Source of the DNA: Longimicrobium sp.
GTDB taxonomy: Bacteria; Gemmatimonadota; Gemmatimonadetes; Longimicrobiales; Longimicrobiaceae
DNA length: 51,618 nt
Assembly: GCA_036387335.1 (NCBI GenBank)
Contig: DASVTZ010000230.1
Location: 1 to 51,618, forward strand
Reading direction: 5' to 3'
A model generated the notes under the pieces. That model searched no databases. It was not told the DNA's origin and was given only the letters and a program-made list of their open reading frames with translations. Numbering within the stretch: the first letter of the stretch is position 1; each line of letters starts with the position of its first letter. The translations under genes were made by a program, and so were the position numbers. Positions 1 through 7,714 of the stretch are shown here, piece after piece.

Positions 1-557
1 GTGAAGAAGAGCGACGCCACGTAGGTGAGCATCAGCACCACCGAGATCTCGAACGACAGGTTGCGCTCGGCGGCGCGCGCCGTGTTCCCCACCAGCATGT
101 GGAAGACGGCCGGCACCACCAGCCCCACCGCGCTCAGCACCAGCAGGGTGGAGCCGAGCGAGGCGGCGGTGCGGTTGAACTTCTGCGTCTGGAAGCGCAG
201 CCCGCCCACCATGGCGCTCAGCCCGAACACCAGGAGCAGGTTGCCGATGATGGAGCCGGTGATCGACGCCTTCACCAGGTCGTAGAGCCCCGCGCGCAGC
301 GCCACGATGGCGATGATCAGCTCCGCCGCGTTGCCGAACGTCGCGTTCAGCAGTCCTCCGACGCCCTCGCCCACGCGCTCCGCGATCTCCTCGGTGGCGT
401 GCCCCATCAGCCCCGCCAGCGGGATGACGGCCAGGCAGGCGACCACGAAGATCCACACCGGCGGCGAGTGGAGCCACCACTCCATCACCATGGCGATGGG
501 CACGAAGACCAGGAGCAGGTTGAGGGCGTTCTCGGCCGAGATCAGTCGCTTCGCCAC
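1..557 (-). CDS. Ca2+/H+ antiporter (CAX/ChaA family), 3' end cut by window edge
   Basis: The reverse strand is open from a GTG at 555-557 to base 1 with no stop, giving about 185 residues. The product is very hydrophobic with several membrane segments and carries the CAX signature: HATEEIAERVGEG followed by LLNATFGNAAELIIA, the acidic and Asn-rich alpha-repeat that binds Ca2+ in these exchangers. The family exports cytoplasmic Ca2+ in exchange for protons across the inner membrane. The GTG start (residues VAKRLISAEN) is preceded by AGGAAG about 8 nt upstream. Only the first half of the usual 350-400 residues is here; the second alpha-repeat lies outside the window. It is divergent from the next gene. 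Confidence 0.9.
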   Translation of the reverse strand, partial: MAKRLISAENALNLLLVFVPIAMVMEWWLHSPPVWIFVVACLAVIPLAGLMGHATEEIAERVGEGVGGLLNATFGNAAELIIAIVALRAGLYDLVKASITGSIIGNLLLVFGLSAMVGGLRFQTQKFNRTAASLGSTLLVLSAVGLVVPAVFHMLVGNTARAAERNLSFEISVVLMLTYVASLFF

Positions 558-710
558 TCTCTTCTTCCTTTGCTTGACGGGGGTGCTGGATCGGGAGCGC
601 GCAAACGTTACCGCGCGCGCGGGGCGGACGCAACCGGGCGCGCGTTGTCGGGATGCGCGGGGGAGCGTATGTTTCGCGCCCGTTCGTCCATCATCCCCGC
701 GCCACGATCC

Positions 711-1562
711 ATGAGAGCTTTCCGCGCCGCGCTGGCGTGCGTGCTGGCCACGTTCGCCCTTCCCCGGCTCTGCCCCGCGCAGCCGCAGCCGGGGTGGGTG
801 GAGGATTTCACCGTGCTCTCCGCCAACGTGCTGGTGGGCGCCGTCTCGGCCGGGGCGGTGCAGAAAGCGCGCGGCGGGTCGTTCCGCGACGGCTTCGCGC
901 GCGGGGCGGCGGGCGGGGCGGGGGTGTTCGCGGGAAAGCGGATCGCAGCGGCGCGCTGGGCCGGCGCGGGGCTGGTGGGGCGGCAGGTGGCGTCAGTCGG
1001 CTCGTCGGTGGTGTGGAACGCGGGGCAGGGACGGCGCTCGTTCGAGGAGGTGGCGCTCCCGCTGGGGCCGGTTCGCTTCTACGTGCGCCCGCTCGGCGGC
1101 GGGCCGCGCGTGCGGGCCCGGGTGGACGCGCTGGCGCTGGCGAGCACCGTGTACGCCGTCGCGCGCCCCGAGCTGGAGTGGAACCCCGGGCACAGCCTGT
1201 CAGCCGGGACGATGGTGTTCGATGCGCCCTCGCACGAGCTGGTCGTGGACGGCGGGCCGGTGGCGGGGCTCGCGTATCCCGGGACGATCTTCCTGGGCGT
1301 CACCCGCTTCTCCGATCCGGGGGAGACCGTCACGACCTTTGCGCACGAGCGCGTGCACAACCTGCAGGCGGACCAGCTCTACTTCGCCGCGGGGCGGCCG
1401 CTGCAGGAGTGGGCGGCGGAGCACAGTCCCCTCGCGCGCACGCTGAGCCGCTGGTTCGACGTGGACCTGTCCGTCTTCGGGATCGCGGGGCTCGCCACCA
1501 TCATCCACGAGCACGATCGCCGCCCGTGGGAGATGGAAGCTTCCGCGCTGGCCGAGCCATGA
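711..1562 (+). CDS. secreted protein with HExxH zinc-metallopeptidase-like motif
   Basis: A 283-residue protein with an N-terminal signal peptide (MRAFRAALACVLATFALP, cleavage probably after CPAQ), so periplasmic or outer-membrane associated. I do not recognise the family. Residues 212-216 read HERVH, preceded by VTTFA and followed by NLQADQLYF; an HExxH helix is typical of zinc metallopeptidases, but no distant third ligand is obvious. A Gly/Ala-rich stretch at about 55-85 may be membrane-embedded or flexible. An in-frame ATG at 669 would add 14 residues; I chose 711 because it gives a clean signal peptide. Its TGA overlaps the ATG of the downstream lipoprotein (ATGA at 1559-1562), so the two are translationally coupled. 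Confidence 0.75.
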   Translation: MRAFRAALACVLATFALPRLCPAQPQPGWVEDFTVLSANVLVGAVSAGAVQKARGGSFRDGFARGAAGGAGVFAGKRIAAARWAGAGLVGRQVASVGSSVVWNAGQGRRSFEEVALPLGPVRFYVRPLGGGPRVRARVDALALASTVYAVARPELEWNPGHSLSAGTMVFDAPSHELVVDGGPVAGLAYPGTIFLGVTRFSDPGETVTTFAHERVHNLQADQLYFAAGRPLQEWAAEHSPLARTLSRWFDVDLSVFGIAGLATIIHEHDRRPWEMEASALAEP

Positions 1563-2281
1563 AGCGCGTTCTCGTTGCTGCGCTGATTCTGCTGGCGGGG
1601 TGCGTCGATTTCGTGGACGTGACCTCGCCGGAGTACGCGGTCGTGGGGCGCACGGGGGCGAGCGTGGACCTGGATCTGGTGCAGCCGGTGGAGGGCGCGG
1701 ATTCGTTGGGCGTAAACGGGTGGATCGGCGTTCAGGCGACGCATATCCAGTTCGTGGACGATTCGCTGCGGGTGCTGGGGCAGGCGCTGCGCCCCAGGCC
1801 GCGCGCGCAGGGGACCGGCCGGACCTACGACAGCACGCTGGTGGTGGCGCCGGGCGCGCTCGGCGCGGGGGTGGTTGGGGTGACGCTCCCCGTGGTGAAG
1901 GGGGTGGAGTTCTTTCCGGCGGCGTTCCGGGCGCCGGTCTGGACCCGGAGCGGCCCCGCGAAGCTGACCGTCGCCCGGGGCACGGACCTGGTGCTTCCGT
2001 TTTCGCAGGGGGCATCCTCCGCCGAGCTGGGCCCGGCATTCTACGAGTTCTGGCGGCTGGATCTCACGCGCGGGGCGCAGAGGCTGAACATCAGCAGCTC
2101 CGGGCCGCTCCCCGCCCGCATCGTGGTCCCCGCCGCCTCGGTGCCCCCGGACAGCTCGAACGTCCTCGACGTGGAGGTAACGGCGAACCGCGGTTTTCAG
2201 GTGGATTCCAGGGGCGATTCGTCGTTCGTCAGCGTCTTCACCCGCTCGGTCGTGCGCTGGTCGGTGGAGATTACGCCGTAG
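1559..2281 (+). CDS. lipoprotein of unknown function
   Basis: A 240-residue protein beginning MKRVLVAALILLAGC: a short basic N-region, a hydrophobic core and the lipobox LAGC, so a lipoprotein modified at Cys15. The rest is rich in Val, Ser and Gly with many predicted beta-strands and no motif I can name. The second residue after the Cys is Asp-Phe rather than a clear inner-membrane retention signal, so the final membrane is uncertain. It overlaps the HExxH gene upstream by 4 nt, which suggests the two products act together in the envelope. A G+C-rich hairpin lies 22 nt after the stop. Confidence 0.75.
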   Translation: MKRVLVAALILLAGCVDFVDVTSPEYAVVGRTGASVDLDLVQPVEGADSLGVNGWIGVQATHIQFVDDSLRVLGQALRPRPRAQGTGRTYDSTLVVAPGALGAGVVGVTLPVVKGVEFFPAAFRAPVWTRSGPAKLTVARGTDLVLPFSQGASSAELGPAFYEFWRLDLTRGAQRLNISSSGPLPARIVVPAASVPPDSSNVLDVEVTANRGFQVDSRGDSSFVSVFTRSVVRWSVEITP

Positions 2282-2302
2282 CCCGCTTCGTCCGCTCCAC
2301 GC

Positions 2303-2336
2303 CGGGCCCGCTCTCCTGTCGAGGGGAGCGGGCCCG
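2303..2336 (+). terminator. G+C-rich hairpin, probable terminator
   Basis: The 14-nt arms 2303-2316 and 2323-2336 are inverted repeats with one T:G mismatch and a 6-nt loop. The hairpin lies 22 nt after the lipoprotein stop. It is followed by CTTCGTTCTC, which is pyrimidine-rich rather than a true T-run, so it could be a weak intrinsic terminator or simply an mRNA 3' stabiliser. Confidence 0.55.
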
Positions 2337-2448
2337 CTTCGTTCTCGCCCGCCCTTTCGCCGCTGGCCGGGGGGCGGTAGCCTTTCCGGCGATGCCGCCG
2401 CGCGGGAGAAGGCGCGGCTCCGGGGGTGGACGGCAACGGGAGATGGAG

Positions 2449-3294
2449 ATGTTCCGCGACGACCTGCTGGCGGAGAAGGTGGTGCTGGTGACGGGGGGCG
2501 GCTCCGGGCTGGGGCTCTCGATGGCGAAGCGCTTCGCGTCGCTGGGCGCGCGGGTGGCGATCACGGGGCGCAGCGAGGAGCGGCTCCAGGGTGCCGCCGG
2601 GGAGATCGATCCCACCGGCGAGCGCGTCTTCGGCGTGCCGTGCGACGTCCGCGACTTCGCGCAGGTGGAGGCGATGGTGGGCGCGGTCGTGGGGAAGTGG
2701 GGCGGGATCGACGTCCTGGTGAACAACGCGGCCGGCAACTTCCTCTCCGCCACCGAGGACCTCTCCCCCAACGGCTTCCACGCGGTGGTGGGGACGGTGC
2801 TGTACGGGACCTTTCACGCCACGCTGGCGGTGGGGCGCGCCATGATCGAGCGCGGAAAGGGCGGCAGCATCCTCAACATCGCCACGACGTACGCCTGGAC
2901 GGGCTCGGCGTTCGTGGTGCCAGGGGCGGCGGCCAAGGCGGGGGTGCTGGCGATGACGCGCTCGCTGGCCGTGGAGTGGGCCACCTACGGGATCCGCTCC
3001 AACGCCATCGCCCCCGGCCCCTTTCCCACCGAGGGCGCGTGGAAGGCGCTGATGCCCACTCCCGAGCTGGAGGCCGAGGCGCGCAATCGCATCCCCATGA
3101 AGCGCTTCGGCGAGCACGAGGAGCTCACCAACCTCGCCGCGTTCCTGGTTTCCGATGCGTCGCCGTACATCAACGGCGAGTGCGTGACCATCGACGGCGG
3201 CGAGTGGCTGGCGTCGGGCGGCGAGTTCAACGGGTTCACGCGCATGCCCCGCGAGGCGGTCAAGGGCGCGCTGCGCGGCATGCGGAAAGGATAA
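2449..3294 (+). CDS. SDR-family oxidoreductase, 2,4-dienoyl-CoA-reductase-like
   Basis: A classical short-chain dehydrogenase of about 281 residues. Near the N-terminus is the NAD(P)-binding motif TGGGSGLG, then CDVRD and the NNAAGNF segment. The active-site region reads NIATTYAWTGS and then GAAAKAG, and an APGPFPTEGAW loop follows. The Ala-Gly-Asn-Phe after the NNA motif and the ALAVEWA-type helix are features of the peroxisomal/mitochondrial 2,4-dienoyl-CoA reductase branch (fadH2-like), which removes double bonds during unsaturated fatty-acid oxidation. The usual YxxxK is replaced by a xxxxK arrangement (GAAAK), as in that branch. Start: ATG 2449 has GGGAG 6 nt upstream; ATG 2443 is in frame but overlaps the Shine-Dalgarno. 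Substrate is inferred, not proven. Confidence 0.85.
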   Translation: MFRDDLLAEKVVLVTGGGSGLGLSMAKRFASLGARVAITGRSEERLQGAAGEIDPTGERVFGVPCDVRDFAQVEAMVGAVVGKWGGIDVLVNNAAGNFLSATEDLSPNGFHAVVGTVLYGTFHATLAVGRAMIERGKGGSILNIATTYAWTGSAFVVPGAAAKAGVLAMTRSLAVEWATYGIRSNAIAPGPFPTEGAWKALMPTPELEAEARNRIPMKRFGEHEELTNLAAFLVSDASPYINGECVTIDGGEWLASGGEFNGFTRMPREAVKGALRGMRKG

Positions 3295-3301
3295 CTGCCG
3301 T

Positions 3302-3386
3302 CTCACGCAGAGCCACAGAGGAGACAGCAAGAACCGCGAAGGGGTTTCTCCGCGGCTTGCGGTTCCCTCTGTGTTCTCTGTGTGAG
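3302..3386. repeat. dispersed inverted repeat, CTCACGCAGAG type (CACAGAG variant)
   Basis: An imperfect inverted repeat: it starts CTCACGCAGAGCCACAG and ends CTCTGTGTTCTCTGTGTGAG. It starts 8 nt after the SDR stop and ends 21 nt before cinA. It belongs to the same family as 6781-6850, 11640-11708, 34854-34937 and 50391-50460; this copy and the 34854 copy use the CACAGAG variant. Confidence 0.85.
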
Positions 3387-3407
3387 GCTTCTTCCACGAA
3401 ACTGATT

Positions 3408-4703
3408 ATGAATGCCGCGCTGCTTGCCATCGGCGACGAGATCGTCGCGGGGCTGACGACGGATACGAACTCCGGGTTCCTGGCCGGCGAGCTGCGCGCG
3501 GCGGGCGTGGAGCCAGTCGCCGGGTTCGCGGTTACGGACGATGAAGACGCCATCGTCCGCGCCCTGGAGCGCGCGCTTGAGGAGGCGGAGATCGTCGTGT
3601 GCACGGGCGGGCTTGGGCCCACGGCGGACGACCTCACCACCGCGTGCGTGGCGCGGCTGGCGGGCGTGCCGATGGTGATGCACGAGGAGTCGCTGGCGCA
3701 CATCGAGGGAATCTTTCGCGCCCGCGGCATCGAGATGCCCGCCAACAACCGCAAGCAGGCGCTGATCCCGGAGGGCGCCACCGTCATCCCTAACCCCACC
3801 GGCACCGCGCCCGGCATCATCTGCCCCGTGGAGCGCGGCGGCGTGACGCGCTTCGTCGCATGCCTCCCCGGCGTGCCGCGCGAGATGCGGCGCATGGCGC
3901 GGGAGACGCTGATCCCCTGGGCCGCGGCGCGCAACCCGGGGCGGCGCTTCGTGTCGCGCGTCTTCAGCACTTTCGGGCTGGCGGAGAGCAAGCTGGACGA
4001 GCTGCTGGTGGGCGTGGTCGATCCCGCGGAGGCGCGCCTCGCCTTCCGCGCCGCCTTCCCGCGCGTGCAGGCCCGCATCACCGTGAGTGGCGCGCCCGGC
4101 GACGACCTCGAAAGACGCCTGGACGCGCTGGAGGCCCGCGTGCGCGAGCGGCTCGGCACGCACGTCTACGCCATCGGCGACGAGGGGATGGAGGAGACCG
4201 TCGGCAAGCTGCTGAAGGAGCGCGGGATGACGCTGGCCGTCGCGGAGTCCTGCACCGGCGGGCTGATCGGGCACCGCATCACCGACGTCCCCGGAAGCTC
4301 GGCGTACTTCCTCCTCGGCGTAGCCACGTACTCCAACGATGCCAAGGAGTGCGTCCTGGGCGTGCGCGCCGACACCCTGCGCGAGCACGGCGCCGTCAGC
4401 ACCCAAACGGCGGAGGAGATGGCGGAGGGCGTGCGCCGCCTGGCCGGGGCGGACCTGGGCGTATCCACCACCGGCATCGCGGGCCCGGGCGGCGGCACCG
4501 ACGAGAAGCCGGTCGGCACCGTCTGCATCGCGGTGGCGTGGGCGGGCGGCGTCTGGTCGCGCCGCTACGACGTGGGCGACCGCGGGCGCGAGTGGGTCAA
4601 GGGGATGACGGCCCAGATCGCCCTCGACCGCGTCCGCCGCCACCTCCTCGGCCAGACCGAAGAGACCCTCAGCGCCGCAGCCGGAGGGGTGCGCCCGCGA
4701 TGA
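3408..4703 (+). CDS. cinA: CinA family protein (NMN deamidase / competence-damage-inducible)
   Basis: A 431-residue protein of full length for CinA. The N-terminal MoaB/MogA-like domain (about 1-170) has AIGDEI, then TGGLGPTADDLT and LPGVPREM. A KH-like linker follows, and the C-terminal PncC domain (about 265-425) has AESCTGGLIG with the catalytic Ser and GIAGPGGGTDEKPVGTV. In characterised members the C-terminal domain deamidates nicotinamide mononucleotide and the N-terminal domain is an ADP-ribose pyrophosphatase, so the role is pyridine nucleotide recycling. The ATG at 3408 follows a dispersed repeat and has no strong Shine-Dalgarno. Its TGA overlaps the ATG of kptA (ATGA, 4700-4703). 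Confidence 0.93.
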   Translation: MNAALLAIGDEIVAGLTTDTNSGFLAGELRAAGVEPVAGFAVTDDEDAIVRALERALEEAEIVVCTGGLGPTADDLTTACVARLAGVPMVMHEESLAHIEGIFRARGIEMPANNRKQALIPEGATVIPNPTGTAPGIICPVERGGVTRFVACLPGVPREMRRMARETLIPWAAARNPGRRFVSRVFSTFGLAESKLDELLVGVVDPAEARLAFRAAFPRVQARITVSGAPGDDLERRLDALEARVRERLGTHVYAIGDEGMEETVGKLLKERGMTLAVAESCTGGLIGHRITDVPGSSAYFLLGVATYSNDAKECVLGVRADTLREHGAVSTQTAEEMAEGVRRLAGADLGVSTTGIAGPGGGTDEKPVGTVCIAVAWAGGVWSRRYDVGDRGREWVKGMTAQIALDRVRRHLLGQTEETLSAAAGGVRPR

Positions 4704-5257
4704 AGACGGACCGCTCCCTCACACGTCTGAGTAAGTGGATGAGCCTCGTGCTCCGCCACGAACCGGCGAAGTTCAGCGTGGAGCTGGACGAAGCCGGGTG
4801 GACGCGTGTTGACGGCCTCCTCGCCGCCGCCGCGCGCGCGGGCGTGCCGCTCGACGACGCCACCCTGCGCCGCGTGGTGGCCGAGAACGACAAGCAGCGC
4901 TTCGCCCTCAGCGACGACGGCGCCATGATCCGCGCCAGCCAGGGCCACTCGGTGGATGTGGAGCTCGGGCTGGAGCCGGTGGAGCCGCCGCCCGTCCTCT
5001 TCCACGGCACGGCGACGCGCTTCCTGGACTCGATCCGCCGCGAAGGCCTCGTCCCCGGATCCCGCCGCCACGTCCACCTCTCCACCGATGCCGCCACGGC
5101 TACATCGGTAGGTTCACGCCACGGCCGCCCCACCGTCCTGCGCATCGACGCCGCGCGCATGCACGCCGCCGGCCACCGCTTCTTCCGATCCGCCAACGGC
5201 GTGTGGCTCACGGACGCGGTGCCCGCGGAATACCTGGGTTCCCCCGATGCATCCTGA
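4700..5257 (+). CDS. kptA: RNA 2'-phosphotransferase (Tpt1/KptA family)
   Basis: A 185-residue protein with the complete KptA signature in order: LSKWMSLVLRH near the N-terminus, ASQGHSVDVE in the middle, LFHGTA, HVHLSTD, and the C-terminal NGVWLTDAVP. KptA enzymes transfer an internal RNA 2'-phosphate to NAD+, giving ADP-ribose 1'',2''-cyclic phosphate. The conserved Arg-His of the first motif and the His of QGH, FHG and HLS are present, so it should be active. In bacteria the RNA target is uncertain because they lack the eukaryotic tRNA splicing pathway. It overlaps cinA by 4 nt and phyH by 11 nt; cinA also deals with NAD/ADP-ribose metabolites, which may explain the coupling. Confidence 0.93.
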   Translation: MKTDRSLTRLSKWMSLVLRHEPAKFSVELDEAGWTRVDGLLAAAARAGVPLDDATLRRVVAENDKQRFALSDDGAMIRASQGHSVDVELGLEPVEPPPVLFHGTATRFLDSIRREGLVPGSRRHVHLSTDAATATSVGSRHGRPTVLRIDAARMHAAGHRFFRSANGVWLTDAVPAEYLGSPDAS

Positions 5258-5963
5258 CTGGCTCGCCCTGCTCGAAGAAGACGCCTACGCGATCGTCCCG
5301 CACGTGATCGGGCGTGCCGAGGTCGAGCGCCTCCTCCACGCACTGGACGCTGCGGGCGGGGCAGAGGGCGCGCGGCGGCGCGAGAGCGTGTACGCCATCC
5401 GCAACCTCTTGGACGCGGTGCCTGAAGTGCGCGCGCTGGCGGAGTCACCGGCCGTACGCGCGCTGGTGGAGCCCGTGCTCGGCGCGAGCGCCTTTCCCGT
5501 GCGCGGCATCCTCTTCGACAAAACGCCCGACGCGAACTGGAAGGTGGCGTGGCACCAGGATCTCGCCATCGCCGTGCGCGAAAGGCGCGAGACGCCCGGC
5601 TTCGGGCCCTGGTCCGAGAAGGCGGGCGTGACCCACGTGCAGCCGCCCGCCGCCGTGCTGGAGCGGATGCTCACCGTCCGCGTGCACCTGGACGACTGCG
5701 GACTGGAGAACGGGCCCGTCCACGTCGTCCCCGGCTCGCATCGGCACGGACGGCTGGATGCGGATGCGACCGCGTGCTGGCGTGAAAGCGCCGCCCCCGT
5801 GCCGACCTGCACCGGAGCCGGCGGGGCGCTGCTGATGCGCCCGCTCCTCCTCCACGCATCATCGCCCTCGACCACGCCCGCGCACCGCCGCGTCGTCCAC
5901 ATCGAGTACGCCGTGGACGACCTTCCCGGCGGGCTGGAGTGGCACGACCGGCGCCGCGCCTGA
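5247..5963 (+). CDS. phytanoyl-CoA dioxygenase (PhyH) family protein
   Basis: A 238-residue Fe(II)/2-oxoglutarate-dependent oxygenase. The iron triad is visible: His103-x-Asp105 in WHQDLA and His203 in LLLHASSP, with Arg214 placed to bind 2-oxoglutarate. HVVPGSH at 159-165 is typical of the PhyH family. The substrate cannot be told from sequence; bacterial members hydroxylate lipids, amino acids or secondary metabolites. The ATG at 5247 lies within the last codons of kptA, so it is the third gene of the cinA-kptA-phyH operon. Confidence 0.88.
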   Translation: MHPDWLALLEEDAYAIVPHVIGRAEVERLLHALDAAGGAEGARRRESVYAIRNLLDAVPEVRALAESPAVRALVEPVLGASAFPVRGILFDKTPDANWKVAWHQDLAIAVRERRETPGFGPWSEKAGVTHVQPPAAVLERMLTVRVHLDDCGLENGPVHVVPGSHRHGRLDADATACWRESAAPVPTCTGAGGALLMRPLLLHASSPSTTPAHRRVVHIEYAVDDLPGGLEWHDRRRA

Positions 5964-5982
5964 CCATCAAAGGACTTACGAG

Positions 5983-6753
5983 ATGAACCGAAACTTCAAC
6001 ACCGTCCTCATCACCGGCGCATCGGCCGGCATCGGCGCGGCGTGTGCGCGCGCGTTTGCACGCGAGGGAGCGCGGCTCGTGCTCGCGGCGCGCCGTACGG
6101 AGCGGTTGGAGGCGCTGGCGGAGGAGCTGCGCACCGCACACGGCACCGAGAGCCACCTGATCGCGCTGGACGTGCGCGACGCTCAGGCGGTGGCCTCCGC
6201 GCTGGGCGGGCTGCCGGCCGAGTGGGCGGAGGTGGACGTGCTGGTGAACAACGCCGGGCTGGGGCGCGGGATGGAGAAGCTCCAGGAGGGGACGCCCGCG
6301 GACTGGGACGAGATGATCGACACCAACGTCAAAGGCCTCCTCTACACCACCCGCGCGCTGGTGCCGGGGATGGTGGAGCGCGGGCGCGGGCACGTGGTCA
6401 ATCTCGGGTCGGTGGCGGGGCACGAGGTGTATCCCGGAGGCGCCGTCTACTGTGCCACCAAGCACGCGGTGGACGCCATCACCCGCGGGCTGCGAATGGA
6501 CCTGCTGGGCACGGGCGTACGCGTGAGCACCGTCGATCCCGGGATGGTCGAGACGGAGTTCAGCGTGAACCGCTTCCGCGGCGACGAGGAGCGCGCCCGC
6601 CGCGTGTACGCCGGCATGACCCCGCTGACGCCCGACGACATCGCCGACGCCGTCGTCTGGTGCGCGACGCGCCCGCCGCACGTGAACATCGACGAGATCA
6701 TCCTGAAGCCCACCGACCAGGCCAGCGCGACACTCGTGCACCGCCGCGGCTGA
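5983..6753 (+). CDS. SDR-family NADP-dependent oxidoreductase, YdfG-like
   Basis: A 256-residue classical SDR. TGASAGIG binds the nucleotide, and the Arg-Arg after LVLAA suggests NADP(H) preference. LDVRD, NNAGLG, NLGSVAGHEVYPGGAVYCATKHAV (catalytic Ser and the YxxxK pair) and VDPGMVETEF follow in order. The C-terminal segment NIDEIILKPTDQA is characteristic of the YdfG branch, NADP-dependent 3-hydroxy acid / malonic-semialdehyde dehydrogenases. An AAAGGA Shine-Dalgarno lies upstream of the ATG. It sits 19 nt after phyH, so it may be co-transcribed, and is followed by a dispersed hairpin repeat. Confidence 0.9.
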   Translation: MNRNFNTVLITGASAGIGAACARAFAREGARLVLAARRTERLEALAEELRTAHGTESHLIALDVRDAQAVASALGGLPAEWAEVDVLVNNAGLGRGMEKLQEGTPADWDEMIDTNVKGLLYTTRALVPGMVERGRGHVVNLGSVAGHEVYPGGAVYCATKHAVDAITRGLRMDLLGTGVRVSTVDPGMVETEFSVNRFRGDEERARRVYAGMTPLTPDDIADAVVWCATRPPHVNIDEIILKPTDQASATLVHRRG

Positions 6754-6780
6754 GCGTCACGCCGGCTTCTACGGATTGGC

Positions 6781-6850
6781 CTCACGCGGAGGCGCGGAGA
6801 CGCTGAGAGAACTTCGCGTGCTCCTCCGTGCCTCCGCGTCTCCGCGTGAG
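6781..6850. repeat. dispersed inverted repeat, CTCACGCGGAG type
   Basis: A 70-nt near-perfect inverted repeat running from CTCACGCGGAGGCGCGGAG to CTCCGCGTCTCCGCGTGAG. It lies 27 nt after the ydfG-like stop and 51 nt before plsC. It is almost identical to 11640-11708 and 50391-50460. Confidence 0.9.
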
Positions 6851-6901
6851 ATTGCGGTCAAGGGCCTTGCCACGGAGCCGCGCGGCGGAAAGGTTGGGGG
6901 G

Positions 6902-7714
6902 ATGTTCTATCTGCGCATGTTCGCCGCCCTGCTCGCCTTCGTGGCCGCATCCACGTACGGCGTCGTCATCGCCCTCACGCGCCGCGACAGGTCGCGCGTG
7001 GCGCACGACTACGCGCACCTGCTGCACCGGTGGATGCTCCCCATCTTCCGGCAGCGCGTGACGCTGCGTGGCACGGAGCACCTGACGGCGCACCGGCCCT
7101 GCATCTTCATCGCAAACCACCAGAGCCTGCTGGACGTGCCGGTGCTCGCGGTGTGCTTCGCGCCGGGCTCGGTGGTGATCGCCAAGAAGGAGATCCGCAC
7201 CGTCCCCTTCTTCGGCTGGCTCTACATGGTGACGGGGAACCTGCTGATCGACCGCGGCAACACGGCGCAATCGGTGGGGATGCTGCGCGCGGCGGAGGAC
7301 GCCATCCGCGAGCGGCGGGTGGCGGTGTGGATCTTTCCCGAGGGGACGCGCGGCGAGGTGCCGGGCAAGCTCCTTCCGTTCAAGAAGGGAGGCTTCCGCA
7401 TGGCGGTGGCGACGGGCGCGCCGCTGGTGCCGGTCGTCGCATCGCCGCTCAAGCCGAAGTCAGACCTCAAGCAGCGCCGCCTGGACCCCAATGACATCGA
7501 GATCCGCATCCTGGAGCCGATCCCCACCGCCGGCCTCGGCGAGGGCGACGTCGCCGCCCTGATGCACGAGGCGCAGCGACGGATGGGCGCCGCGCTCGCG
7601 GAGATGGCTGCCGAACGGGGGATCGCGCCGCCCGCTCAGGGGCCCGTCGTCGGCTCCGGCGGAGTGTCGGGCGCGGGGAGCGGGGGCGGAGACTCGGCGG
7701 CCAGGTCGTCGTAG
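6902..7714 (+). CDS. plsC: 1-acyl-sn-glycerol-3-phosphate acyltransferase
   Basis: A 270-residue PlsC-family enzyme that adds the second acyl chain to lysophosphatidic acid at the inner membrane. An N-terminal membrane anchor (MFYLRMFAALLAFVAAS) is followed by block I IANHQSLLD (the HX4D catalytic pair), block II with the GNLLIDR region, block III FPEGTRG, and block IV with VPVV. ATG 6902 is preceded by AAAGGTTGGGGGG; earlier in-frame ATGs fall inside the dispersed repeat and would add residues translated from it. The Gly/Ser-rich C-terminal tail overlaps the 3' end of the convergent PRC-barrel gene by 79 nt. Confidence 0.92.
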   Translation: MFYLRMFAALLAFVAASTYGVVIALTRRDRSRVAHDYAHLLHRWMLPIFRQRVTLRGTEHLTAHRPCIFIANHQSLLDVPVLAVCFAPGSVVIAKKEIRTVPFFGWLYMVTGNLLIDRGNTAQSVGMLRAAEDAIRERRVAVWIFPEGTRGEVPGKLLPFKKGGFRMAVATGAPLVPVVASPLKPKSDLKQRRLDPNDIEIRILEPIPTAGLGEGDVAALMHEAQRRMGAALAEMAAERGIAPPAQGPVVGSGGVSGAGSGGGDSAARSS

